Assembly (NCBI GenBank): GCA_905480075.1 | Contig: CAJQOX010000060.1 | Span: forward strand, 1-33,107 | Direction: 5' to 3' | Source: an uncultured Aureispira sp. | GTDB taxonomy: Bacteria; Bacteroidota; Bacteroidia; Chitinophagales; Saprospiraceae | Length of the DNA stretch: 33,107 bases | Shown here: piece after piece, positions 1-7,886 of the stretch | Position numbering within the stretch: position 1 is the first letter of the stretch | How the letters are laid out: each line of letters opens with the position of its first letter | Made by a program: the position numbers and the translations under genes | Notes under the pieces: model-generated | Database searches by the model: none | What the model saw: only the letters and a program-made list of their open reading frames with translations | Told to the model about the DNA's origin: nothing

Positions 1-1
1 A

Positions 2-748
2 GCAGGCTTCACTGTATTCAGCTGTGAAGTTCATTTTGACAGATTACCAAATGATGTGACCACGGTGGACTTCATAGAAGGCAAAGGGCAGGAATACAAC
101 AAAAACCACTTTAATTGCTTTCGTGTCAAGCTAAAAACATGGAAAGATAAAGACTTGGGTGAAGAAAAAGACTCTGACAAAAAAGTATCTGAATTTCAGA
201 AAAAATATGGTGTGGACATAAAACCTAAACCAAAACCCAAGCCTAAACCAAAACCCAAGCCCAAGCCGGAACCCGAGCCCGAGCCGGAACCTGAGACGCC
301 CGATACGGTAGCTGTTCCTATTCCCGAGCCCGAACCGGAACCTGTCGTTGAGAAGGAACCCGCCTACTCTGTAAGCAGATTAAGGTCAGAGGATGACATT
401 GTATGTGGGGAGATGCTGGTTTTGGATAAAATTAAGTTTCATGACAATTCGACCAAATTCAAGGGGATGATTGCAGCAAATAAAACACTTTTTTTCATTT
501 TCAATTATATGAAAGAACATCCCAAATCCACCTTGATGCTATATGGACATACTGACATATTCGGTCCTTTGGAATTCAATATGACCTTATCGAAGGCAAG
601 GGTTGTTAAAATTCAAAGATGGTTATCGATGTATGGAATAAAACACCACCGTATAAACTATGAGTGGTTTGGACCTGCCCAACCTCTTGTGCCTGAAGGA
701 AATCCTGTTAACAGGCGAGTAGAAATCAAGATTGATTGTAATGAATAA
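2..748 (+). CDS. OmpA-family protein with Lys-Pro/Glu-Pro linker (5' end missing)
   Basis: The reading frame is open from the left edge (first full codon at base 2), so the true start lies outside the window; the GTG at 56 is only an in-frame valine. The visible 248 residues comprise a N-terminal piece without recognisable domain, a Lys-Pro repeat that changes into a Glu-Pro repeat (bases 221-295, with a second Glu-Pro run near 323-344), and a C-terminal OmpA-like domain. The latter shows YGHTDIFG, then N-x-x-LSKAR, GIKHHRI and the closing NRRVEIKI, the usual Asp and Arg positions that bind the peptidoglycan diaminopimelate. The protein probably sits in the periplasm or outer membrane and clamps it to the cell wall, with the Pro-rich segment as a stiff spacer. 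Family assignment of the C-terminus is secure; the role of the N-terminal part is unknown. Confidence 0.85.
   Translation, partial: AGFTVFSCEVHFDRLPNDVTTVDFIEGKGQEYNKNHFNCFRVKLKTWKDKDLGEEKDSDKKVSEFQKKYGVDIKPKPKPKPKPKPKPKPEPEPEPEPETPDTVAVPIPEPEPEPVVEKEPAYSVSRLRSEDDIVCGEMLVLDKIKFHDNSTKFKGMIAANKTLFFIFNYMKEHPKSTLMLYGHTDIFGPLEFNMTLSKARVVKIQRWLSMYGIKHHRINYEWFGPAQPLVPEGNPVNRRVEIKIDCNE
224..259 (+). repeat. Perfect 18-bp tandem repeat in the KP linker
   Basis: CCTAAACCAAAACCCAAG occurs twice head to tail (224-241 and 242-259) and degenerates into shorter 6-bp units up to about 295. Each unit encodes three Lys-Pro pairs, so gain or loss of a copy would change linker length by six residues without shifting the frame. 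Confidence 0.85.
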
Positions 749-868
749 ATTAAGTTATAACTATTTATTGATCAGGAATGCTACCTATTCTCTGACAGTA
801 TATTAATACAGAAGATAGTCATAAGCTGAGTGCCCTGATAAATTGAGATAATAAGATCAAAAACATTA

Positions 869-1771
869 ATGAAGCACAGTATCAACATTTTTTTTTGTTT
901 TATTTATTTAGCCACTGCAATGTCACAATCAGATAAACTGCTGACATTGCAAAAGACCACAAAGGGTACAGCCAATACATTGATGTGGAAAAACGAGGGA
1001 GACTCCTTGTTTGTAGATGTTCAGAACGGACATAAATACCTGATGCACAATCTAAAGGCCGGACAGACACTTTATTCAATAAAAAAATTTTATTCAGTAG
1101 ACATTACTGATTTATACTTCAACAACAGCAACCTTAAAACCAACGATTTAAAAATCGGACAGGTGATAAGAATTCCTGTTGTTAGCGAGGCTATAAAATT
1201 ATATAAGGAAAGCGGCAGCAAAGATAGTTCATTAATTCCTGTATATTACAAAATAAGGCCTTCTGAGACCTTATACAGAATTTCCAGGGTATTTTTCAGA
1301 TTACCGGTAGACATTGTTAAATCCAGGAATCATCTTATTTCTGACAATCTTGAAAAAGGCCAGGTATTACAAATTGGATGGATAAGCAAGACTGGAATAC
1401 CCGATTCTTTATATACTTTCAATGGTCTGACCGGAATTCTGGGCGAAGAGAGTCAAAAGAACAAATACAAATACGAGGAACGTTACAACGGTATCAACGA
1501 AGAAGTAATCAACGGAATTGCAAGTTGGGACAAGTCGATGGATTTATCATCAAAAAACAAATTGTATGTGATGAGTTCAAAGGTTAAGAAAGGAAGTATC
1601 GTCCGTTTGGAGAATCCGATGACGCAACGCTATCTATATGCAAAGGTAGTAGCTTCAAAGCCAGAAAATTCAACTACGAGAGAATCAATAGTAATTTTAA
1701 CTCCTACGGTAGCCCGGGCATTAGGCGGACTTGACTCTCGTTTTCATGTAAGGATGTATTTTTGTAAATGA
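869..1771 (+). CDS. Secreted protein with two LysM domains and a barrel-like C-terminus
   Basis: A 300-residue protein with a signal peptide (about residues 1-19, ending ATAMSQ). Two LysM domains follow: residues 57-104 (LKAGQTLYSIKKFYSVD, closing GQVIRIPV) and 126-172 (IRPSETLYRISRVF, closing GQVLQIGW). LysM binds glycan chains of peptidoglycan. Residues about 216-298 (GIASWDK, then KGSIVRLENP, RYLYAKVV and VARALGGLDSRFHVRMYF) resemble the double-psi beta-barrel of RlpA-like proteins seen at the end of many Bacteroidota LysM proteins; the catalytic Asp of lytic RlpA is not obvious, so it may only be structural. The start is the first ATG before the hydrophobic segment. It converges on the next minus-strand gene with a 30-bp gap and may follow the OmpA-like gene in a cell-wall-associated unit. 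Confidence 0.8.
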   Translation: MKHSINIFFCFIYLATAMSQSDKLLTLQKTTKGTANTLMWKNEGDSLFVDVQNGHKYLMHNLKAGQTLYSIKKFYSVDITDLYFNNSNLKTNDLKIGQVIRIPVVSEAIKLYKESGSKDSSLIPVYYKIRPSETLYRISRVFFRLPVDIVKSRNHLISDNLEKGQVLQIGWISKTGIPDSLYTFNGLTGILGEESQKNKYKYEERYNGINEEVINGIASWDKSMDLSSKNKLYVMSSKVKKGSIVRLENPMTQRYLYAKVVASKPENSTTRESIVILTPTVARALGGLDSRFHVRMYFCK

Positions 1772-1801
1772 CTCAAGATTCTTTTGCTGTAAATCTGAAA
1801 G

Positions 1802-2320
1802 TCAGAAACATTTAACATACAGAGGGGTCGTTTCGATTTCATTAGACCACCTGCCGGCGATGTCTTTAATACGGATTTTAAAAACAACGGGGTCAAAATA
1901 TTCAGAAATTGGTTGACAGAGAATGAGGGGATTCGTGGGATGAATACAACAAAGCTGTGACATCGTGACTTCAAGTTGACCTGAGATACCACTAACCACA
2001 CCCTGCGGTTCAATAGTAGGAATTTGATAAAAAAGTGTATCATTAGGTGTTCGTCGGGTGTCAATAATAATAATATGACTTGTTGTGTCATTATCCTTTC
2101 CTAAATCGCCGTCACCATCCGTAAAATCAAATTTAAAAGTAACTACACCAGTAAGTTGTTGTATAGTATCAACAATGATAGGGTCAGCATCTCCCGGAAC
2201 AGTCTGATAGAAACCCACCCAACTGATAGAGGGTGTATCGTCATAGATCGGTGGTTTTTCACATCCTGTCCAGGCAAAACATGTTAAAGCAAAGAGACAA
2301 AAAATCAATAAGTTTTTCAT
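1802..2320 (-). CDS. Lipoprotein of the TDGDG family, copy A
   Basis: A 172-residue lipoprotein: hydrophobic leader then AWTGC, with Cys20 as the likely lipidated residue. The body carries FTDGDGDLG followed by Asp residues, a DxDxDG-like loop that could bind calcium, then a doublet CC (QLCCIHP), a further Cys (LCQP) and a Cys next to the C-terminus. The neighbouring minus-strand gene is a paralogue with the same order of motifs. Similar short lipoproteins are common in Bacteroidota but have no known function. Transcription would run from the copy B side (64 bp between the two), so the pair is probably one transcript. I call it a real gene because of the lipobox and the conserved motif order; the function is unknown. 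Confidence 0.8.
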   Translation of the reverse strand: MKNLLIFCLFALTCFAWTGCEKPPIYDDTPSISWVGFYQTVPGDADPIIVDTIQQLTGVVTFKFDFTDGDGDLGKDNDTTSHIIIIDTRRTPNDTLFYQIPTIEPQGVVSGISGQLEVTMSQLCCIHPTNPLILCQPISEYFDPVVFKIRIKDIAGRWSNEIETTPLYVKCF

Positions 2321-2384
2321 GTATTCAAATTAACAATTCATTATTTAAAAAACATTCATAGTCAAAAACAAATAAAACGGTAAT

Positions 2385-2858
2385 TTAACTACATTCGAGG
2401 GTAATTTCACTACTTTCCATAATATTACTATAATTACCCTCATTGTCTACAACCTGAACTTGGTATTTCATAGACCTTTCAGGAAATTGAGTACTGCTAT
2501 AGCAAGAAGAACTATCGGGAAAAATACAGCATTGAGCATAAACAACAATTGAAACCTCTCCGCTACGGCTGCTGTTAGTGTTGTTATTCCCCAGATAATC
2601 CGGTAATTTATAGGTAGCAATATTCAATCCATTTCTTGAATCTTTAACAAAAATATTGTCAGAAGTATCAGAACCTAAATTTCCATCACCATCAGTGAAA
2701 GAAAAAACAAGAAATAATGAATCGCCAGAATTTTGAACCATATAACTCTTCGAAACACTGACAAACTCAACAAAAGGAATTTTAGAAGTAGCTTTATCAC
2801 AGGAAAAAAAAGAGACAAAATATAAAAGCAGCAAAAAAGGTGTTAATTTTATAGTCAT
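2385..2858 (-). CDS. Lipoprotein of the TDGDG family, copy B
   Basis: A 157-residue lipoprotein and paralogue of the gene downstream. The leader ends FFSCD, giving Cys20 as lipid attachment site. The body has FSFTDGDGNLGSD, a variable loop, AQCCIFPDSSSC and a terminal LECS, so the TDGDG loop and four cysteines (CC, C, C) are in the same order as in copy A, while the rest has diverged. It probably resides in the inner leaflet of the outer membrane or at the surface. Its start codon lies only 27 bp from that of the divergent LuxE-like gene, so promoters of the two must overlap each other or the coding regions. The only Met that precedes the leader is the one used here. Confidence 0.8.
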   Translation of the reverse strand: MTIKLTPFLLLLYFVSFFSCDKATSKIPFVEFVSVSKSYMVQNSGDSLFLVFSFTDGDGNLGSDTSDNIFVKDSRNGLNIATYKLPDYLGNNNTNSSRSGEVSIVVYAQCCIFPDSSSCYSSTQFPERSMKYQVQVVDNEGNYSNIMESSEITLECS

Positions 2859-2885
2859 AAAGAAAAAACAATTTCAATAGATTAA

Positions 2886-3884
2886 ATGAATAACAAGTAC
2901 GAAACAATAAAAACAAAGATAAAAGAAGTTAATAAAGAGACATTTGAAGAAGTGGCTCTTTCAGTATTCCGATATCAGCAACAAAATAATCCACTTTATC
3001 ATAAATTCATAAAATTACTCGGGGTTTCCCCTGAATTGGTAACAAAAACAGAACAAATACCATTCCTTCCCATACAATTTTTTAAAAGCCACCCCATAAA
3101 AACTGGGAAGTGGGAATCAGAACTTATTTTTAGCAGCAGTGGTACAACACAAAAAAAACAGAGCAAACATCACCTAAGATCCTGTTCTTGGTATGAAGAA
3201 TGTGCATTAAGTGCTTTTGAAGAACAGTTTGGTTCGATAAAAGATTTTGTTTTGTTGGCTTTACTTCCCTCTTATCTAGAACGGGAAGGATCTTCATTAG
3301 TTTACATGGTGGAACAATTTATCAAAAAATCAGGACATTCATCAAGTGGTTTCTATTTATATAATACGAAAGAATTGACGGATATGTTGATAAAATGTAT
3401 GAAAAAAGATCAAAAGATACTATTGATAGGAGTAACTTATGCAATGCTTGACTATGCCGTTGACCATCCTATGGCACTCAAAAAAGTTATTATGATGGAA
3501 ACAGGCGGAATGAAAGGCAAGAGGAAAGAACTGTTGAAAGAACAAATACACCATAGATTAAAAGAAGCATTCGGGCTGAATAGTATTCATTCAGAATATG
3601 GCATGACAGAACTCTTATCGCAGGCCTATTCCAAAGGTGAAGGTATTTTCTTTCCCAGCCGGACTATGCAGGTAATGATTCGGGAAACTACAGACCCGAT
3701 GAATATACTGCCTGACAGGAAAACAGGAGGTATAAATGTAATAGATTTAGCAAATATTGATAGTTGCAGTTTCATAGCAACAGATGATTTAGGCAGAAGA
3801 TATGAAGATGGCACCTTCAGTCTGCACGGGCGGTTTGATTCAAGTGAATTGAGGGGCTGCAATTTATTACTTGAAGGCAACTAA
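2886..3884 (+). CDS. LuxE-like acyl-protein synthetase
   Basis: A 332-residue protein resembling the LuxE acyl-protein synthetase family, the ATP-dependent enzyme that activates a fatty acid as acyl-AMP and passes it to a cysteine. Visible hallmarks are PFLPIQFFKSH (about 59-69), FSSSGTTQ (82-89, the adenylate-forming P-loop-like motif), METGGMKGKRKE and SEYGMTELLSQAY (about 237-249), and a C-terminal ATDDLGRR / LHGRFDSSELRG region typical of the adenylating superfamily. No luxC- or luxD-like partner is present nearby. In Bacteroidota, LuxE-like proteins occur without luminescence genes, and their acyl acceptor is unknown. It could act in lipid or polysaccharide modification. Family is well supported; substrate is not known. 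Confidence 0.85.
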   Translation: MNNKYETIKTKIKEVNKETFEEVALSVFRYQQQNNPLYHKFIKLLGVSPELVTKTEQIPFLPIQFFKSHPIKTGKWESELIFSSSGTTQKKQSKHHLRSCSWYEECALSAFEEQFGSIKDFVLLALLPSYLEREGSSLVYMVEQFIKKSGHSSSGFYLYNTKELTDMLIKCMKKDQKILLIGVTYAMLDYAVDHPMALKKVIMMETGGMKGKRKELLKEQIHHRLKEAFGLNSIHSEYGMTELLSQAYSKGEGIFFPSRTMQVMIRETTDPMNILPDRKTGGINVIDLANIDSCSFIATDDLGRRYEDGTFSLHGRFDSSELRGCNLLLEGN

Positions 3885-3922
3885 GGTTCTGTTCTGTAAA
3901 ACAGTAATTTAGATATAAAATA

Positions 3923-3955
3923 TTTGCAAAAGGGGCGTATTTTTTGTAAATTTAG
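3923..3955 (+). promoter_or_regulatory. Bacteroidota-type promoter candidate
   Basis: TTTG at 3923-3926 and TAAATTTA at 3947-3954 are separated by 20 bp, close to the TTTG/TAnnTTTG pattern of the Bacteroidota primary sigma factor (one mismatch in the -7 box). The predicted start of transcription would be about 30 bp before the ATG at 3993. Confidence 0.4.
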
Positions 3956-3992
3956 TAGGTAAAAATAAATTATAATCCAAAATTTCCTTTTA

Positions 3993-4565
3993 ATGAATCA
4001 ACTTCTCTTATCATCCCGACGTTTAGAATCGAATAAAGTATTACAATCAGGCTATATAGATGTTTTTGAGATGTTGCAAAAACATGAAAACTCTGACTGT
4101 CTCAATTTATCTGCAGAACTTCCTGAGATGAGCTTGACCTTACATTGGAAAGAGGTCACAACCCCTGCTACACCCGAAAGTTTCAAGGCTTTATCCGGAA
4201 AAAAACTACAGGAATACAAATTTCAATATCTTGGCCAATTCAAATATAACAATCTGTTAATCAGTTCTGAATCTGAATCATTTTCTTCCTCTTTCCCTGA
4301 CAGGAACATTCACAATTGCGAGATAGAGAACACCGGGTGGGTAAATTGTACCTGGCTTATAGATTTTCTGATGAATGCAAAATCCATTCAGGAGAACCCT
4401 TTGCGTAGCGAGCGCTTGTTCTGGCAAAAAGAAAAGGATAACTTTGTTCTTTCTCTTTCGTCTGAAGCCCTCGATTTACGGAATGCCGAACAGGAAAAAT
4501 TCCTTTTTAACAAGGAATTTACCCGTATTTCATGGAGTCATACTACCTTGTTTGCCGGACATTGA
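3993..4565 (+). CDS. Protein of unknown function
   Basis: A 190-residue protein with no signal peptide, membrane segment or motif I recognise. It starts MNQLLLSSRRLESNKVLQSG and has mixed alpha/beta composition, a Ser-rich stretch (ESESFSSSFP), three cysteines and a Phe/Trp-rich end (FTRISWSHTTLFAGH). Support for it being a gene is indirect: a promoter-like element sits just upstream, it fills the gap between the LuxE-like gene and the convergent PhoD-like gene, and no competing frame is plausible. It lies 108 bp after the LuxE-like gene and ends 28 bp before the convergent neighbour. The protein is probably cytoplasmic. It could be lineage-specific. Confidence 0.6.
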   Translation: MNQLLLSSRRLESNKVLQSGYIDVFEMLQKHENSDCLNLSAELPEMSLTLHWKEVTTPATPESFKALSGKKLQEYKFQYLGQFKYNNLLISSESESFSSSFPDRNIHNCEIENTGWVNCTWLIDFLMNAKSIQENPLRSERLFWQKEKDNFVLSLSSEALDLRNAEQEKFLFNKEFTRISWSHTTLFAGH

Positions 4566-4593
4566 TTTAAAAGAGGACAAAGCCCCAAATTAA

Positions 4594-5646
4594 TCAAAAT
4601 GAAATATCAGACAAAGGAATCTGATATTTTTGAATAAGTTCGTTGGATTTATTTATGAGCTTAAAAGTAACAGAAACGGGTTTGGTGTTATTAATTTCAA
4701 TTAATCCAAAATTATTATCAGAGACTGCTTTGCCAACCCTGCGGCTGTTTTCTTGAGCTGTTTTTGGTCTTTGTGACAGACTGCTTGATGTAATATCATA
4801 AATTGGGTAAGAAATCTTGTTTTGAAGTTTTGAAATTTCACCAAAATGTGCATCTCCGGAAATGAACAGTACTGCATCGGCACTGACCTCCTTAATAAGT
4901 TGAAGGAATTTATCTTTTTCCCGGGGGAAATTACTCCAGGACTCTCCTTTGTTATCCTGATTAGAGAATTGGATAGAGGAAGCGATGATACGTAAATCAG
5001 CGTTTAATTCAAGTTGTTTTGCCAGCCAAAGCCATTGTTTTTGACCAAGGATGCTTGAATCAGGAGCGTGCAGAGGCAGGTATTTGCGTTCCTTTTTTTT
5101 TCTCTCGAAATTTTTAACCAGATTATCTCTGAAAGACCGGGTATCCAAAAGTATGAGTTGAATGACCAAAGTATCAAGACTAAAAAAAACAGCATCATAG
5201 ACCCCCTGATGATTTCTGCGTTCTGAAGAATCGGGGACATTCCAAAAATCGAGAAAGATTTGCCTTGAATCCTCTTTAAGGGGATAATATTTACCCCCAT
5301 CATTTTCACCATAGTCGTGGTCGTCCCAGGTAGCGAACACAGGAACATGATCAATCAGTCGATTAAAAGAGGGCTTGGCTTTTAGTTTATTGTATTCATT
5401 TTTAAAAACATCAACCTCCCGGGTATCGGCGTAGACATTATCACCCAAAAAGACAAATACATCCGGCTGATACATCAATACGGTATCAAGAATATCGAGG
5501 GCATTGTTTTGATTAATACAGGAACCAAAAGCAATTTTGAAAGGTTGCTGAGTACTATTAATTTCAGGATTTTTTGACTTGCAGGAAAACAAAACAAAAA
5601 AAAACGAGAGAGAAAGCAAGCGCTTAAATAAAAAATTAATTTTCAA
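4594..5646 (-). CDS. PhoD-like metallophosphatase lipoprotein
   Basis: A 350-residue lipoprotein (leader then LFSC, Cys22) with the full motif set of PhoD-type alkaline phosphatase/phosphodiesterases: FGSC (40-43), FLGDNVYAD (67-74), ATWDDHDYGEND (105-116), LLDTRSFR (166-173) and FISGDAHFGE (261-270). These supply the ligands for the metal centre that hydrolyses phosphomono- or diesters. A lipid anchor places it outside the cytoplasm, where it could release phosphate or attack cell-wall teichoic-like or lipid-linked phosphodiesters; the exact substrate cannot be read from sequence. It lacks the N-terminal Ig-like domain of Bacillus PhoD, being closer to the short PhoD-like family of Bacteroidota. 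It lies 42 bp downstream of the HhH/outer-membrane protein on the same strand. Confidence 0.9.
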   Translation of the reverse strand: MKINFLFKRLLSLSFFFVLFSCKSKNPEINSTQQPFKIAFGSCINQNNALDILDTVLMYQPDVFVFLGDNVYADTREVDVFKNEYNKLKAKPSFNRLIDHVPVFATWDDHDYGENDGGKYYPLKEDSRQIFLDFWNVPDSSERRNHQGVYDAVFFSLDTLVIQLILLDTRSFRDNLVKNFERKKKERKYLPLHAPDSSILGQKQWLWLAKQLELNADLRIIASSIQFSNQDNKGESWSNFPREKDKFLQLIKEVSADAVLFISGDAHFGEISKLQNKISYPIYDITSSSLSQRPKTAQENSRRVGKAVSDNNFGLIEINNTKPVSVTFKLINKSNELIQKYQIPLSDISF

Positions 5647-5688
5647 GACGGGTAGATTGAAGAGCTAATAATATGGAAGCAGTGAAAA

Positions 5689-7794
5689 TTAAAATTTAGC
5701 TCTGATCTGCACTTTAATTTCGGAACGGGTACTTCCCTCAATTTCATTGAGGCCTGAACTAATAACCGATCTGTCCGTGAAATACGTTTGAGAAAAACGG
5801 AGCCACAAGCTGAAATTCCTATTAATTTTACAACTGACATTGAAATAATACCTGAGGCCCTGACCATAATAAGGAATTACAGAAAAAGCATATAATACAT
5901 CATTCTCATAGGCATAAATTCTTGTATCATAATTATCGGTATCGAAGAAAGCCAATCTGAACTGAAATTTGACAGGAATAATTTTAGGTTTAAAAATCAA
6001 GTCCTGATAGAGCATAAAGCCTTGATTGAATTCCTGATTCTGATAAAAAGAAAATTCTACTCTTGACCGGATAGAGAATTGACTTGACACATCATAACTG
6101 AAGTGGAATCTAAGATTTTGTCTGTCATGATTGATCAGCTGATCGATATTGGTGGTATTTCCGGAGAGGTTTTTTCCTTTTTGCTCGAATCGATATTGAA
6201 TATAGGCAGTAATAAAATAATTAGGAGAATATTCCAGTTTCCCAAAAATCTCATAGCCTTTGGAAGGGGCATCGATTTGATAGCGCAGCCATGGAAACTG
6301 AAAAAAGTCGAAATAGGAACTCAGTTTAACTCCTTTACCTAAACGGGATTCAAGGCCAAAATAAAGGCCTGCTTCATTCGAAGCATCTGAAGTTTCCCCA
6401 AAAGCATTCCCATTGAGGGTATAATATTTGGGATCATAATACCTGTGCAGGACGGCAAAGCTGACACGGGGGTCCAACTCAGCCATTAAGGAATTCAGTG
6501 TAGCCACTCCACCATTTTCATTTACAGCAGTTTCACCAAAAAACTGAAGGTTGCGGTACCTGATGGAATAATCCAGACTGGCATTGATTGATTGGTTTCC
6601 TGAAAATTGAAATTTCTGATAGAGAGCAGGATTATCCCGAACCAGTGGATTGGTCAGATAATTATGAACAAAGTTGGCACCGACATGCCAGATTTTGCCT
6701 GAATATTTCACTCTTGCTCCGGAAGTCACCAAACCAATAGCATTTTCATTTGCGATTTCAGCAGTGGTTCTGTGATTTCCAATTTCCTGCAATGAGCTGA
6801 TTTCCAGATCGGCATCTTCAACAAGAGAATCGATATCAGATTTTAGGTTCGCATCCCTGAGTCTGTAAGAGCCAAAGACTGTAACTTCTAGATTTTTGTC
6901 TTTAAGGAACTGAAAGTGCCCGGCTGCACCTCTCATAAACAAGGCTTCGTTTACAGAGGCATAGGGTCTTATTGGCAGTGAGATACGTTTAATATTGAGA
7001 ACATCCGTACCTTTTCTGATGCCAAAGCCTCCCCAGATAGTCAGGCCCTGACCGAAGTACACCTGAAAATCACCGAGGGCAACAGAGTGAACATTTTTAG
7101 AAATTTTCCTGAGATAAAAGTGGCCGGAGTAATAATCGAAGCCCTGAGGATTAGAGCCTGTAAAGAATTCTTCCCCTGCATCTTTTTCCATAGTAAGACC
7201 GAAACTCATGCGGTCTTTATAGCTCATTTTATACCTCAGGTAAAATTTATCGGGAGAACCAAGATAGCGGGAACCCGTTTCACCCGGTTGCAAGGGCGAG
7301 AAGCCTTTTTGAGGTTCAAGGATACGCTGATAACGGGCAAAAATCTGATGCCTTCCCCATTTGAACATTTTGCCGAAGTTCAGTTTTTCAGTTTCCTTTG
7401 TTGCGGAGACCGAAATATAGGGAGTTAATCTTACAATAGTTTTAACATCAAAGGTAGGAACGCCCTGTAATTCGTAGAGAGAAAAAATCTGCCCGAATCG
7501 TTTTCGGTATAGCAAGAGAGATTGAATCTGAATAGCAGAGAAGAGGCCGAAATCATTCAATTCCTCTTCAGAAGCATTATTCAGGTCGAGGGGATTTTTT
7601 TGATATTCTTCGAGGTATTCGAATTGTGTTCCGAAATCAAAATCTTCAGATTCAGAATCGGCAACAATATTCTCAATGAGAAACTGCGTGCTATTGCTCA
7701 CTTCATTTTCCTGTTCCTTATCTTTTTTGTTTTTCTGAGAAAACAAAAAAAACGGCAAGAAGAAAAACAGTAAAAATAAAGAAATAAAACGCAT
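5689..7794 (-). CDS. Helix-hairpin-helix outer-membrane beta-barrel protein
   Basis: A 701-residue protein with a signal peptide (about 1-19, ending FLFSQ), an acidic/basic spacer, and a tandem helix-hairpin-helix region at about residues 68-126 (PLDLNNASEEELNDFGLFS, then LYELQGVPTFDVKTIVRLTPYI) of the ComEA type. The remainder is rich in alternating aromatic beta strands and ends in KVQIRAKF, with a C-terminal Phe typical of outer-membrane barrels. HhH pairs normally bind DNA non-specifically or mediate protein contacts; in the periplasm this could be DNA uptake or only structural. Proteins of this architecture are recurrent in Bacteroidota but uncharacterised. The PorV/PorQ-like gene lies upstream on the same strand (gap 92 bp) and the phosphatase gene downstream. 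Confidence 0.8.
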   Translation of the reverse strand: MRFISLFLLFFFLPFFLFSQKNKKDKEQENEVSNSTQFLIENIVADSESEDFDFGTQFEYLEEYQKNPLDLNNASEEELNDFGLFSAIQIQSLLLYRKRFGQIFSLYELQGVPTFDVKTIVRLTPYISVSATKETEKLNFGKMFKWGRHQIFARYQRILEPQKGFSPLQPGETGSRYLGSPDKFYLRYKMSYKDRMSFGLTMEKDAGEEFFTGSNPQGFDYYSGHFYLRKISKNVHSVALGDFQVYFGQGLTIWGGFGIRKGTDVLNIKRISLPIRPYASVNEALFMRGAAGHFQFLKDKNLEVTVFGSYRLRDANLKSDIDSLVEDADLEISSLQEIGNHRTTAEIANENAIGLVTSGARVKYSGKIWHVGANFVHNYLTNPLVRDNPALYQKFQFSGNQSINASLDYSIRYRNLQFFGETAVNENGGVATLNSLMAELDPRVSFAVLHRYYDPKYYTLNGNAFGETSDASNEAGLYFGLESRLGKGVKLSSYFDFFQFPWLRYQIDAPSKGYEIFGKLEYSPNYFITAYIQYRFEQKGKNLSGNTTNIDQLINHDRQNLRFHFSYDVSSQFSIRSRVEFSFYQNQEFNQGFMLYQDLIFKPKIIPVKFQFRLAFFDTDNYDTRIYAYENDVLYAFSVIPYYGQGLRYYFNVSCKINRNFSLWLRFSQTYFTDRSVISSGLNEIEGSTRSEIKVQIRAKF

Positions 7795-7886
7795 AGCAAT
7801 TTATTTTATAATAATCCTTCAGGTAGAACAAATCTCAATAAAGGGTTGCATTCAAAAATTCACAAGATAATACAGTCAAAACAGAA

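Noticed and set aside
221-295. CRISPR-like repeat in the first gene
   Set aside because: The repeats are contiguous coding repeats of Lys-Pro codons without spacers.
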